Below are positions 21,491 through 32,525 of a stretch of 64,000 bases of DNA, piece after piece. Every line of letters begins with the position of its first letter. Position 1 is the stretch's first letter. Source of the stretch: Archivesica marissinica (taxonomy: Eukaryota > Mollusca > Bivalvia > Venerida > Vesicomyidae); the NCBI GenBank assembly GCA_014843695.1, contig CM026401.1, forward strand, positions 54,014,649-54,078,648. Reading direction: 5' to 3'. The notes under the pieces were generated by a model that saw only the letters and a list, made by a program, of their open reading frames with translations, was not told the origin of the DNA and did no database searches. The position numbers were made by a program, and so were the translations under genes.

Positions 21491-21849
21491 GAAAAGTTAT
21501 GAAGAAATAAAGCGTGAACGTCGTGATTGGCTAAAGAAAATTGACTACAAAAAAATAAAAGCCAGGGCAGGCCCTGTAAATACAAAATATACAATATTGA
21601 AACGCGAATTAATGGACACTCAAAGTCCCCGTTACTCAGAACATACAATGCACAGAGATATTCTAGGAAGCAGATTATAAATCCTAATTACTGTCTAATG
21701 TTTCCATTTTTCATACATAGTTATACATTTAAAAGCAAAATTTTGAAATATCTGCCAACAAATGAATTACTTTTTGCCTGTCTTATGTTTCCCCTTTTCA
21801 CTAATAACTTATTCAGATTAAAGGTAAAATTTTGAAAACATTTTGAAGA

Positions 21850-21851
21850 CC

Positions 21852-21906
<55 letters not shown>

Positions 21907-21907
21907 T
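21850..21907. repeat. (CTGT)n microsatellite
   Basis: About 14 perfect tandem CTGT tetranucleotides. Confidence 0.98.
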
Positions 21908-22077
21908 AACTGGATAACTCAAACAGTTGTTGATGAATTTAGATTTAACTTGTGTTAGTGCATACAGTAAGCATGGTAATGTGACACACATAACGAAAAC
22001 ACAAATTGATTTATAACGAGACTATTTTTTTGCCAACTTTTGAAATATCCCCCTTCGTAAATTTTGAAATTTCTTAC

Positions 22078-22136
22078 CTTCAATTGGTTCATCCATGAAG
22101 TAGAGTGCTCTAGGGGTACCATGGTACAACTGACAC
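22078..22136 (-). CDS. NPHP4: NPHP4 exon 4
   Basis: A short 59-nt exon, phase 2 in and phase 1 out. The acceptor is TTGCATTACAG and the donor is GAAG/GTAAGA. It encodes Q-L-Y-H-G-T-P-R-A-L-Y-F-M-D-E-P-I-E. The block L-Y-H-G-T-P-R-A-L is identical to the human protein, which makes this the strongest single match to NPHP4. Confidence 0.96.
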
Positions 22137-22521
22137 CTGTAATGCAAGAATTGAACAGTAGAGAGGGGTATTTCAATATTGTATTCACAGTCAAGGCTAA
22201 ATAATCATGATAAGGTCTGATAGCATAATCGGGTTTCCAGCATCCCTATTCACAAAATGGGAACACTGCCACCGGATCTAGGTCCGTGTATGGTGATCTG
22301 AACATTAGTTCCACAAGTCCGCTGCCTATAGTTTATTCTACGTACTGACTACGGTCATACTACTGGAAGGGGGCATAATTTCAGTGGCATAATAACACGA
22401 AATTAAACATCGACATACATATTTCATTGATATGTCTTAGTGTGTTAAATTGCATGCTGGATAAATATTGTACACACACACCTACCTACTCACACAACTC
22501 AACGTAATGACCACTACTTAC

Positions 22522-22703
22522 TTCTGCAAGGACGGTTTGATACCCCTGGCTGTATCGGGCAGTTCCTCATCCTTAAAGGGCCGTATAAAACCCCAACCGC
22601 ACGATATCTTCTTCAGGCGACCCGCTGCATCAAGCCCCGATGCCACCAACTCGACAACAGTGATGACGTTAGCACTTACTATAGAAGTATGGAAATAAAT
22701 ACT
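22522..22703 (-). CDS. NPHP4: NPHP4 exon 3
   Basis: A 182-nt exon, phase 0 in and phase 2 out. The acceptor is TTTTTCTTTCAG (ending 22704) and the donor is CAGAA/GTAAGT. It encodes about residues 101-161. Matches are I-Y-F-H-T-S (human L-Y-F-H-T-S), V-I-T-V-V-E-L-V-A (human I-V-A-V-V-E-V-V-A) and I-S-C-G-W-G-F-I-R (human L-S-C-G-F-G-I-L-R), in order. This beta-rich region is part of the N-terminal C2-like domain predicted for the family. A plus-strand open frame over it is a shadow. Confidence 0.95.
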
Positions 22704-22950
22704 CTGAAAGAAAAATGTTAATAAAAGCTTACATATTTAGGAAATAATATTTGTCTTGTCGTGGTATATCGCGAATAAATCACGGTTTGGAGTTCTGAGG
22801 CGTAGGAATTAACCATGCAGGCCAATATAATGCTACGAACAAAGAAATGTGCGTGTTACTTTGTAGGCGTTCCGCCTAATTTCTCTCCTTTTCGTGATTA
22901 GCCAGGATTTTTTAAATTATTTTTATTCAAACAATAATAAATGTATGTAT

Positions 22951-23194
22951 TAACCATTTCAACCCCACATACCTCTAAATAGGCTTATGAAAAGTGTAGA
23001 TCCAGATGAGCCGGCTCGTGACGAGCCGTCTCATCAGGATCTGCACTTTTTTGCCAGTAATAATTATTACTATTTTAGATAAAATTACCCATTTTGATAA
23101 ATGAACTGGTCCAAAGGTAATTTTCTTATTAATTTATTGGTCTGAAAATATCTCGCACCAGTCCATGTCAGTTACTTGGGGTTGAATGGGTTAA
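22951..23194. mobile_element. TTAA-type palindromic MITE, copy 1
   Basis: Member of a family of about 240 bp with nine copies in the window. It has termini TTAACCCTTTCAACACCA and the inverted GGTGTTGAATGGGTTAA. A nearly perfect palindrome (GCCGGCTCGTGACGAGCC) sits off-centre between GATCCAGATGA and TCATCAGGATC. No coding capacity. Left end slightly degenerate (TAACCATTTC). Confidence 0.85.
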
Positions 23195-24069
23195 TAGTTC
23201 ACGTTGGCAGAATGTATAATCATGAACAATATTAATAAAATTTAAAAAGATTTTAGCCACGCCTCCTGTCGCACTGTTATTTTCGTAAACAATTCAGAAT
23301 TCAACACTGTCCAACACATTCAGTTTAAAAATTAACAAAAAGGGCAGTCCAACACATTCAGTTTAAAAATTAACAAAAAGGGCAAACGCCGAGGGGAAAG
23401 GATTATTTGCACTTCCTATTTTCTTATTTTGTGTCATGGACATTAATTGTGCTGTTTGAGATATTTCCCGTAAACATGTGCATTGCAGTTGCGTGACATT
23501 TCTGGACATTATCCTGGCCAACTGTAGTGGGTGGGGAAATGGACCTCTCTTGGCCTGGCAATGCCAACTCCACCGATGGAGAAAATCTCAATAAGCTTTA
23601 AGCTTCCGATTTAATCCATTTTCGTTTTGTATACAATGTATATGTAATGTACATTATTATCGAATAAATATGTTTAAACCAACTCCACCGATTCACTGCT
23701 AATGTTGGAATCAGCAACAGTGAGATGATTGGCTTGACGAGAGGTAGTCCTCCTGTTTGCTATTAATCGCCTAGCAGTGCAAATTGCACCTACTGCAGGT
23801 AGCGCTGTAGCCATTTTACTTTTTACTATTTGCAGACAACAATATTTTACGACGATTTTTATTTACGTCACATGATTTTCATTGATAAATAAGTTTTTAT
23901 ACGGGGGAGGAAAAATTCAACAGCCATAAAATAGACCTGTTCTTGCCGTGGTATATTGCATATTTTACAACGGTAGATCTGTTCTTTGTTCATTAGAACA
24001 AAATATCAGTCATGTTAGAATATTTATTTTACAACTATTGCGAAACAAGTCTCAATAACTTGTAAAAAT
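23195..24069. other. Intron 2 sequence without recognised features
   Basis: Contains a 36-bp direct duplication (AACACATTCAGTTTAAAAAT at about 23308 and 23346). No conserved reading frame or structural element was seen. Confidence 0.5.
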
Positions 24070-24237
24070 GTAGTCAAACCTGTCTTAAGCAGCCAGCCAG
24101 CCAAGGGAGTCAGAGAAAGTGGCTGCTTAGCACAGGTGGCTGCTTAATAGAGGTCAAATATATAATAAAACAACATATTGGGAATCTGGAAACTGGCTGC
24201 TTAATAGAGGTGACCACTAACACAGGTTTGACTGTAT
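24070..24237. mobile_element. CAGTCAAACCTG-type MITE, complete copy
   Basis: The ends AGTCAAACCTGT and ACAGGTTTGACTGTA are inverted repeats of each other. Inside, GCTGCTTAA and TTAAGCAGCC motifs recur in both orientations, making the whole element foldback-prone. It has several TTAA sites that serve as targets for the TTAA-type MITEs elsewhere in the window. Confidence 0.8.
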
Positions 24238-24428
24238 ACACAATTTTTGAACAGTCATATACGCCCGCTTGCTATGAACAGTTGTAGCAACTTTCTGAGA
24301 TTACTTACAATGTTCGGCATACATGTACCAAAGATGTTCCAATTAGTGTCTGGCCTATTTTCATTAATAATTTATACCCTACTCTTGACCATAAAGCCCT
24401 CCGATTATTCTGTTTGTTTGTTTTTGTA

Positions 24429-24700
24429 GTCCGCCTCCGTGGTCGAGTGGTTAAGGTCGCTGACTTGTATACCACTGTAACCTATCATCACTGATGGTCA
24501 CGGGTTCGAGCCCCGCTCAGGCCGTGTCTCATTTATATGAAAAAGTTGGCAGTTTCTTACGGAGGTTGGTGCACCCAAGTACTGGTTAACCGCTGGAGCC
24601 TGCCCAGGAAAGGTGTTGTTAGGTAAACTGCTCGCCGGCGATATAGCCCAAAATGGTGCTGATGCAGGCGTAAAACCCGAAATATAACATATAATAACAA
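24429..24700 (+). mobile_element. tRNA-derived SINE (family A), complete
   Basis: A plus-strand copy with A box TGGTCGAGTGGTTAAGG and B box GGGTTCGAGCCCCG, ending GGCGTAAAACCCGAAATATA. It is flanked by a perfect 14-bp target-site duplication, TTGTTTGTTTTTGT (24414-24427 and 24701-24714). Best reference copy in the window. Confidence 0.92.
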
Positions 24701-24904
24701 TTGTTTGTTTTTGTGGTTTACAGTCGCACCAACAGCTTAGGTCATATGGTGACTCTCCAGCTATTATTGTGGAGGAAGATCAAGGGTGCCCCACAGGGAG
24801 CAGTAGTATTTCAGACACGATCGGGCACCCGGAGAGAATCACCGACCTACCGCAAGCCAACTGGATAACTTCCACATATGAAAGAATTCTACACCCTCAG
24901 TGGG

Positions 24905-27285
24905 GTACAGTGATATGTTAACAGTGATAAGCATAGTTAACGTATCATGCTGTTAACTTACTTATCATGTTGTTAACTAAGCATAGTTAACGTATCATGC
25001 TGTTAACTTACTTATCATGTTGTTAACTTACTTATCATGCTGTTAACTTATCATGCTGTTAACTTACTTATCATGTTGTTAACTTACTTATCATGCTGTT
25101 AACTGATCATGCTGTTAACTTACTTATCATGCTGTTAACTTACTTATCATGCTGTTAGCATATCATGCTGTTAACTTACTTATCATGTTGTTAACTTACT
25201 TATCATGCTGTTAACTTATCATGCTGTTAACTTACTTATCATGTTGTTAACTTACTTATCATGCTGTTAACTGATCATGCTGTTAACTTACTTATCATGC
25301 TGTTAACTTACTTATCATGCTGTTAGCATATCATGCTGTTAACTTACTTATCATGTTGTTAACTTACTTATCATGCTGTTAACTTATCATGCTGTTAACT
25401 TACTTATCATGTTGTTAACTTACTTATCATGCTGTTAACTTATCATGCTGTTAACTTACTTATCATGCTGTTAACTAAGCATAGTTAACGTATCATGCTG
25501 TTAACTTACTTATCATGTTGTTAACTTACTTATCATGCTGTTAACTTATCATGCTGTTAACTTACTTATCATGATGTTAACTTACTTATCATGCTGTTAA
25601 CTTACTTATCATGCTGTTAACTTACTTGTCATGCTGTTAACTTACTTGTCATGCTGTTAACTTACTTGTCATGCTGTTAACTTACTTATCATGCTGTTAA
25701 CTTACTTATCATGTTGTTAACTTACTTATCATGCTGTTAACTTATCATGCTGTTAACTTACTTATCATGTTGTTAACTTACTTATCATGCTGTTAACTTA
25801 TCATGCTGTTAACTTACTTATCATGCTGTTAACTTACTTATCATGCTGTTAACTTACTTATCATGTTGTTAACTTACTTATCATGCTGTTAACTTATCAT
25901 GCTGTTAACTTACTTATCATGTTGTTAACTTACTTATCATGCTGTTAACTGATCATGCTGTTAACTTACTTATCATGCTGTTAACTTATCATGCTGTTAA
26001 CTTACTTATCATGCTGTTAACTTACTTATCATGCTGTTAACTTACTTATCATGCTGTTAACTTACTTATCATGCTGTTAACTTACTTGTCATGATGTTAA
26101 CTTACTTGTCATGCTGTTAACTTACTTGTCATGCTGTTAACTTACTTATCATGCTGTTAACTTACTTATCATGTTGTTAACTTACTTATCATGCTGTTAA
26201 CTTACTTATCATGCTGTTAACTTACTTATCATGCTGTTAACTTACTTATCATGATGTTAACTTACTTATCATGCTGTTAACTTACTTATCATGCTGTTAA
26301 CTTACTTATCATGCTGTTAACTTACTTATCATGCTGTTAACTTACTTATCATGCTGTTAACTTATCATGCTGTTAACTTACTTATCATGTTGTTAACTTA
26401 CTTATCATGCTGTTAACTGATCATGCTGTTAACTTACTTATCATGCTGTTAACTTATCATGCTGTTAACTTACTTATCATGCTGTTAACTTACTTATCAT
26501 GCTGTTAACTTACTTATCATGCTGTTAACTTACTTGTCATGCTGTTAACTTACTTGTCATGCTGTTAACTTACTTGTCATGCTGTTAACTTACTTGTCAT
26601 GCTGTTAACTTACTTATCATGCTGTTAACTTACTTATCATGTTGTTAACTTACTTATCATGCTGTTAACTTACTTATCATGCTGTTAACTTACTTATCAT
26701 GCTGTTAACTTACTTATCATGATGTTAACTTACTTATCATGCTGTTAACTTACTTATCATGCTGTTAACTTACTTATCATGCTGTTAACTTACTTATCAT
26801 GCTGTTAACTTACTTATCATGCTGTTAACTTACTTATCATGCTGTTAACTTACTTAGCATGCTGTTAACGTACCTATCATGCTGTTAACTTATTTATCAT
26901 TCTGTTAACTTACTTATCATGCTGTTAACTTATCATGCTGTTAACTTGTCATGATGTTAACCTATCACTGTTAACTTGTCATGCTGTTAATTTATCATGC
27001 TGTTTATCATGTTGTTAACTTATCATGCTGTTAACTTATTATGCTGTTAACTTATTATGCTGTTACCTTATGATGATGTTAATTTATCATAATGTTAAGT
27101 TACCATGCTGTTAACTTATCATGATGATAATGTATCATGCTGTTAATGTATCATGCTGTTAACTTATCATGTCATTAACTTATCATGTCATTAACTTATC
27201 ATGCTGTTAACGTATCATACCGTTAACTTATCACTGTTAACTTATCATGGTTAACTACTCTACATTAACCTATCACTATTAACTT
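24905..27285. repeat. 2.4-kb minisatellite, 20-bp unit rich in GTAAGT on the gene strand
   Basis: More than 110 units of TTAACTTACTTATCATGCTG, mixed with 16-bp units lacking CTTA and minor variants, decaying towards the right end. It fills half of NPHP4 intron 2. On the gene strand each full unit reads CATGATAAGTAAGTTAACAG, which contains GTAAGT (the ideal donor hexamer) and an ACAG. Higher-order blocks of about 0.5 kb repeat (25,900-26,380 against 26,390-26,860). Confidence 0.95.
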
Positions 27286-27338
27286 TTACATTAACTGGTT
27301 AACATATATATATATTCAATTATTACAAACATGTTTAC

Positions 27339-27488
27339 CTGGGATAGGCGTAGCTTCGGTTTGGACTGTCCACCGGTGCCGGAAAGTTCGGAGTATTGTC
27401 CTGCCCATTGTCTACCAAAGAACTGGTGATAGGCAAGGTCAAATAGACTAACTCTCAGCTGGAACTCTACATTGGTCACGCCCTCAAC
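27339..27488 (-). CDS. NPHP4: NPHP4 exon 2
   Basis: A 150-nt exon, phase 0 at both ends. The acceptor is TATTTGTAG (ending 27489) and the donor is CCCAG/GTAAAC. It encodes residues 51-100. Matches are V-E-F-Q-L-R-V-S-L-F-D (human V-E-C-H-L-R-V-S-F-F-D) and Y-H-Q-F-F-G-R-Q-W (human Y-R-H-F-F-G-R-T-W), then a basic Ser/Gly-rich loop. Because it is phase 0 at its start, it can accept either exon 1 or the exon at 29080-29385. Confidence 0.95.
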
Positions 27489-27847
27489 CTACAAATACAG
27501 TGAAACAAAACACCCCGATTAACATTTCCGTAAATATACTTCCCTCATCATCACAAATTAAAGGGAGAATATCAACACCGTCTTCATGGCCTGCAATCGC
27601 ATATTTTTTATATCCTTGCAGAAATATTTTCATAATAATTCTAAACTAAAATCTTTGATGCACAACAATTTAAAATTACTAATTTAGTGATACGGCAACG
27701 ATATAGGCGACCGCCACTTTTGCTACCTGTACATGTGATGGCATAGCAACAGTTTCCATATAAGGAGATACAATGATCGCACAATAAATTCTCTGACAAC
27801 ACCGTTAAAATACGGAAATGTTTAAGGTATATGAGGGAGAAGGTTGT

Positions 27848-28090
27848 TAGTGGAAGTTGTGATAGCGCGGTGGTAGCATCTTCGCTTCAGGTGCAAAAGG
27901 CCCGGAAATCGAGCCCAGCTGTAGCCGTTACGATTGTGTCCTTTTGCAAGGCACTTAAATCCCACATTGCCTCTTCTCTTTCTCCTCTTCCCTCCCTCCG
28001 CTCTACTCTCCCTCTCTCACACCCCCTCTCGTGGTGATGGATTCCATCAGGAATGAGATCTCGAGGGTGATAAAAATATATTGTATAAAC
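27848..28090 (+). mobile_element. SINE (family B)
   Basis: The tRNA-like head GTTGTGATAGCGCGGTGGTA leads into TTCGCTTCAGGTGCAAAAGG. The body contains TTAAATCCCACATTGCCTCT and the tail reads GTATAAACTAAG. The 40-bp tandem array to its right begins inside this tail. Confidence 0.8.
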
Positions 28091-28712
28091 TAAGAGTGTT
28101 ACCTCAAGCCAGGTAATATATTGTATAAACTAAGATTGTTACCTCAAGCCAGGTAATATATTATATAAACTAAGATTGTTACCTCAAGCCAGGTAATATA
28201 TTGTATAAACTAAGATTGTTACCTCAAGCCAGGTAATATATTATATAAACTAAGATTGTTACCTCAAGCCAGGTAATATATTGTATAAACTAAGGATGTT
28301 ACCTCAAGCCAGGTAATATATTGTATAAACTAAGGATGTTACCTCAAGCCAGGTAATATATTATATAAACTAAGATTGTTACCTCAAGCCAGGTAATATA
28401 TTGTATAAACTAAGGATGTTACCTCAAGCCAGGTAATATATTGTATAAACTAAGATTGTTACCTCAAGCCAGGTAATATATTATATAAACTAAGATTGTT
28501 ACCTCAAGCAAGGTAATATATTGTATAAACTAAGATTGTTACCTCAAGCAAGGTAATATATTATATAAACTAAGATTGTTACCTCAAGCAAGGTAATATA
28601 TTATATAAACTAAGATTGTTACCTCAAGCAAGGTAATATATTATATAAACTAAGATTGTTACCTCAAGCAAGGTAATATATTATATAAACTAAGATTGTT
28701 ACCTCAAGCAAG
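28072..28712. repeat. Minisatellite, 40-bp unit, grown from a SINE tail
   Basis: About 16 copies of a unit with GTTACCTCAAGCCAGGTAAT and ATATTGTATAAACTAAG. The GTATAAACTAAG part is the 3' end of the preceding SINE. GGTTAC/GGTAAT motifs flank a short palindrome (TTACCTCAAGCCAGGTAA). Confidence 0.93.
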
Positions 28713-28784
28713 GCTGTATGAAAAAAACTTCTCTCGGAGAACAACATAGAGAAAACTGAGAGAGATCAAGGAAATAATATATTT

Positions 28785-28992
28785 CTCACAAAACACCCTC
28801 TAGCTCCTGCCCTTCAGGGAGATCAGGGAAACTAGTTTTCTCACAAAACACCCTCTAGCTCCTGCCCTGCAGGGAGATCAGGGAAACTGTTTTTCTCAAA
28901 TCTTCCCCTCTAGCTCCTGCCCTGCAGGGAGATCAGGGAAACTATTTTTCTCAAATCTACCCCTCTAGCTCCTGCCCTGCAGGGAGATGCGA
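28785..28992. repeat. Short minisatellite, about 60-bp unit
   Basis: Four copies of CTCTAGCTCCTGCCCTGCAG plus GGAGATCAGGGAAACT. It is related to the array at 15915-16960 (shared CTAGCTCC, CTGCAGGGAGA). Confidence 0.85.
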
Positions 28993-29079
28993 GATGGTTC
29001 ATGCATATAATCCAGGATTTCGAACACCTGATCACCGTTACAAAAACTGATGATGAAAAAAGCCATTGAATTTGATTAC

Positions 29080-29385
29080 CTGCTCGAAGTATGAATAGGG
29101 CAAGATTACATTGTCCACGTTAACCAGTCCGATACACAGTGGCACAGTTTGTAGTGCACCTTCCTTCCCATGAGGCAGCGTCCGATGCTCAATTAATTTC
29201 ACCCTCAAGTTTGTATTGTCTGCGACACTAGGGGCATAGCCACCGACAATCACTTCTGCCTTTTCATGTTTCAGGTATTGAGACATGTAATTGTTTCTTT
29301 TGTATCCATTCCGACTAGAATTTGATTCTTCGCTGAGCACGGTAACTCCGGAGAATTGTGTTTTCCGTTTTTCAACCCATTCCAT
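29080..29385 (-). CDS. Putative alternative first exon of NPHP4
   Basis: An open frame from ATG at 29385 runs 102 codons to a donor (GAGCAG/GTAATC), phase 0 at its end, so it would splice in frame to exon 2. The encoded protein starts M-E-W-V-E-K-R-K-T, has a polar Ser/Asn/Lys-rich middle, and ends T-V-P-L-C-I-G-L-V-N-V-D-N-V-I. That end resembles the end of exon 1 (T-P-I-C-I-A-L-T-S-V-E-G-I), as if both supply the same beta strand. I see no strong acceptor just upstream, which argues for a first exon and against an internal one. The direct exon 1-exon 2 join fits the human length better, so this exon is not required for a normal protein. It could also be a chance open frame or an exon of a nested gene. 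Confidence 0.45.
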
Positions 29386-29627
29386 AGTGCTACACTGTGA
29401 CACTATTCCACAAGTTCGTATAATTGCACACTCTTGCTCAAATTTTATCGGAAATAAATATTCCCATTTTCACTTTTTTTAAAACTTCTTCCTTCAATCA
29501 TTATGATACCGTCCATAACCTCCTATAAGACGATCTCGCTTACCGGTACTCAACTGAAATAGGGTTTTTTCTACAGCGGAATGACAGGGCGCGCCTCGGC
29601 CACTCCAATAACTTTGTACATGGTGGT

Positions 29628-29900
29628 CAGGGTTCATTCTAGGTCAGAATTTTTGGGAGAAGTGAGAAAACGCGTGATCGCTTCCTTAAATGGTGTTCTT
29701 TAATATACTTCTGCAAAATAGGGTTAAAATGCACAGTACAACCATTAAATATATTTGAATAGAAGGAGTGCTTTATAATCTTACTAGACACAATTTTGTT
29801 TGAAAATCGTAAAAACAAAAACAATTTTTTTTTTTTAGGGATAAGTGGGGCCCCCAGAGGGCGACAATTTCGCCCACATCGCCCTCTAGAATGATCCCTG
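29628..29900. mobile_element. CAGGG-type MITE, complete
   Basis: The ends CAGGGTTCATTCTAGG and CTAGAATGATCCCTG are inverted repeats, flanked by the direct repeat GTGGT (29623-29627, 29901-29905). It contains the family motifs TTGGGAGAAGTGAGAAA and GTGGGGCCCCCAGAGGGCGA. Non-coding. Confidence 0.85.
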
Positions 29901-30302
29901 GTGGTTTACTAAAGTTGGAGATGAGGAGTTATGAGATTTGACACAAGATGCTATGAGAACTGACTTATGGAAGCATACTGGTACCACGTGTACTGTAGTT
30001 CTATGAAATATGTATTCAACCATACTCCTTCATAATACAAATAGCAACTCGGTAACAATATAAAGCTAAATGAAACAGTTTAGTAAATGCAACACCTGGC
30101 TCACCTATTAACATTCTTGTAAATTACTTGGGCATGCTTACAATGAGTCTGTCCCAGCACCATTATTACAATATAGATTATTTGTTCTGTCATATGCAGG
30201 TTCATCACCTAGGGACAATGACAAAATACCCCCCTCGATTTTTATTGACACAGGAGGTCATAATCCCCCCTAAGGGTAGTTAGGATTAGCTAGGTTCCTA
30301 CC

Positions 30303-32525
30303 TTGAATTTGAGTGTGGGGGGGGGGGTACATGTAATTCCTGGGATTTTATGTTGGGGGAATATGTCTGTCTGTGTCCAAAAAAAAATAGGGAGATTATC
30401 TCCAGGGGATTGTGTCTGGGGATTGTGTCTGGGGGATTGTGTCCAGGGGTTGTATGTATGGGGATTATGTCCATGGAAGGATTATGTCCGGGTGTGGATT
30501 ATGTCCATGGAAGGATTATGTCCATGGAAGGATTATGTCCTGGTGTGGATTATGTCCGGGTGTGGATTATGTACATGGAAGGATAATGTCCTGGTGTGGA
30601 TTATGTCCGGGTGTGGATTATGTACATGGAAGGATTATGTACATGGAAGGATTATGTCTGGGTGTGGATTATGTCCATGGAAGGATTATGTCCATGGAAG
30701 GATTATGTCCATGGAAGGATTATGTACATGGAAGGATTATGTCCTGGTGTGGATTATGTCCGGGTGTGGATTATGTACATGGAAGGATTATGTACATGGA
30801 AGGATTATGTCCAGGTGTGGATTATGTCCATGGAAGGATTATGTACATGGAAGGATTATGTCCATGGAAGGATTATGTCCATGGAAGGATTATGTCCATG
30901 GAAGGATTATGTCCGGGTGTGGATTATGTCCATGGAAGGATTATGTCCATGGAAGGATTATGTACAGGTGTGGATTATGTCCATGGAAGGATTATGTCCT
31001 GGTGTGGATTATGTCCATGGAAGGATTATGTCCTGGTGTGGATTATGTCCATGGAAGGATTATGTCCATGGAAGGATTATGTCCATGGAAGGATTATGTC
31101 CATGGAAGGATTATGTACAGGTGTGGATTATGTCCGGGTGTGGATTATGTCCATGGAAGGATTATGTCCATGGAAGGATTATGTCCTGGTGTGGATTATG
31201 TCCATGGAAGGATTATGTCCATGGAAGGATTATGTCCATGGAAGGATTATGTACAGGTGTGGATTATGTCCGGGTGTGGATTATGTCCGGGTGTGGATTA
31301 TGTACAGGTGTGGATTATGTCCATGGAAGGATTATGTCCTGGTGTGGATTATGTCTGGGGGATTATATCAAGGGGATCATGTCCATGATAGTATTATGTC
31401 CATGATAGTATTATGTCCAGGGGGATCATGTCCATGAGAGGATTATGTCCATGATAGTATTATGTCCAGGGGGATCATGTCCATGAGAGGATTATGTCCA
31501 TGATAGTATTATGTCCAGGGGGATCATGTCCATGATAGTATTATGTCCAGGGGGATCATGTCCATGGAAGGATTATGTCCAGGGGGATCATGTCCATGGA
31601 AGGATTATGTCCAGGGGGATTATGTCCATGATAGTATTATGTCCAGGGGGATCATGTCCATGGAAGGATTATGTCCAGGGGGATCATGTCCATGGAAGGA
31701 TTATGTCTGGGGGATTATATCCAGGGGGATTATGTCTGGGGGATTATATCCAGGGGGATCATGTCCATGGAAGGATTATGTCTGGGGGATTATATCCAGG
31801 GGGATTATGTCTGGGGGATTATATCCAGGGGGATCATGTCCATGAAAGGATTATCTCCAGGTGTGGATCATGTCTGGGGGATTATATCCAGGGGGATCAT
31901 GTCCATGAAAGGATTATCTCCAGGTGTGGATCATGTCTGGGGGATTATATCCAGGGGAGGAGTATGTCCATGAAAGGATTATCTCTGGGTGTGGATTATG
32001 TCTGGGGGATTATTCCAGGGGAGGAGTATGTCCATGAAAGGATTATCTCTGGGTGTGGATTATGTCTGGGGATTATATCCAGGGGGATCATGTCCATGGA
32101 AGGATTATGTCCATGGAAGGATTATGTCTGGGGATTATATCCAGGGGGATTATGTCTGGGGGATTATTCCAGGGGAGGAGTATGTCCATGGAAGGATTAT
32201 CTCCAGGTGTGGGTTATGTCTGGGGGATTATTCCAGGGGAGGAGTATGTCCATGGAAGGATTATCTCCAGGTGTGGATTATGTCTTGGGGATTATCTCCA
32301 GGTGTGGATTATGTCTGGGGGATTAGTTTAAACATATTTTATTCGGATCAAATACATATATACATATATAAACACAATTTTATACATTGGAACCGATATG
32401 GGTCGAGAAACAAGCTTAAATGGGGGATTATTCCAGGGGAGGGGTATGTCCATGGAAGGATTATCTCCGGGTGTGGATTATGTCTGGGGGATTATTCCAG
32501 GGGAGGAGTGTGTCCGAGGGGATTA
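30303..32525. repeat. 2.1-kb minisatellite, 17-bp unit in several flavours
   Basis: Units of 17 bp all begin GGATTATGTCC and end ATGGAA, GGGTGT, TGGTGT or AGGTGT, in a mixed order. After about 31,350 the units change to GGGGGATTATATCCAGG and GGGGATCATGTCCATG. Because 17 is not a multiple of three and the unit has no stop in any forward frame, three frames of up to 361 codons stay open. The resulting peptides (M-S-M-E-G-L-C-P-W-K-D-Y) are the same repeat in each frame and are not evidence of a gene. It lies in NPHP4 intron 1. Confidence 0.95.
32326..32420 (-). mobile_element. Small retro-inserted fragment inside the 17-bp array
   Basis: A 95-bp non-repeat insertion flanked by the direct repeat TGGGGGATTA (32316-32325 and 32421-32430). 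On the minus strand it ends AATAAAATATGTTTAAAC, like the 3' end of a polyadenylated or SINE/LINE transcript. Similar ends occur at 35656 and 40738. It is likely a 5'-truncated retrotransposition product. Confidence 0.6.

Noticed and set aside
22468..22698. 76-codon plus-strand frame
   Set aside because: Shadow of NPHP4 exon 3; the minus strand gives the conserved protein.
24429..24520. tRNA gene at the family A SINE head
   Set aside because: The unit is part of a 270-bp element with a target duplication and several copies.
30303..31437. Overlapping 361- and 341-codon frames rich in W-K-D-Y-V-H-G-R-I-M
   Set aside because: The 17-bp unit lacks stops in all forward frames, so every frame yields the same peptide in rotation. 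Periodicity explains it fully.
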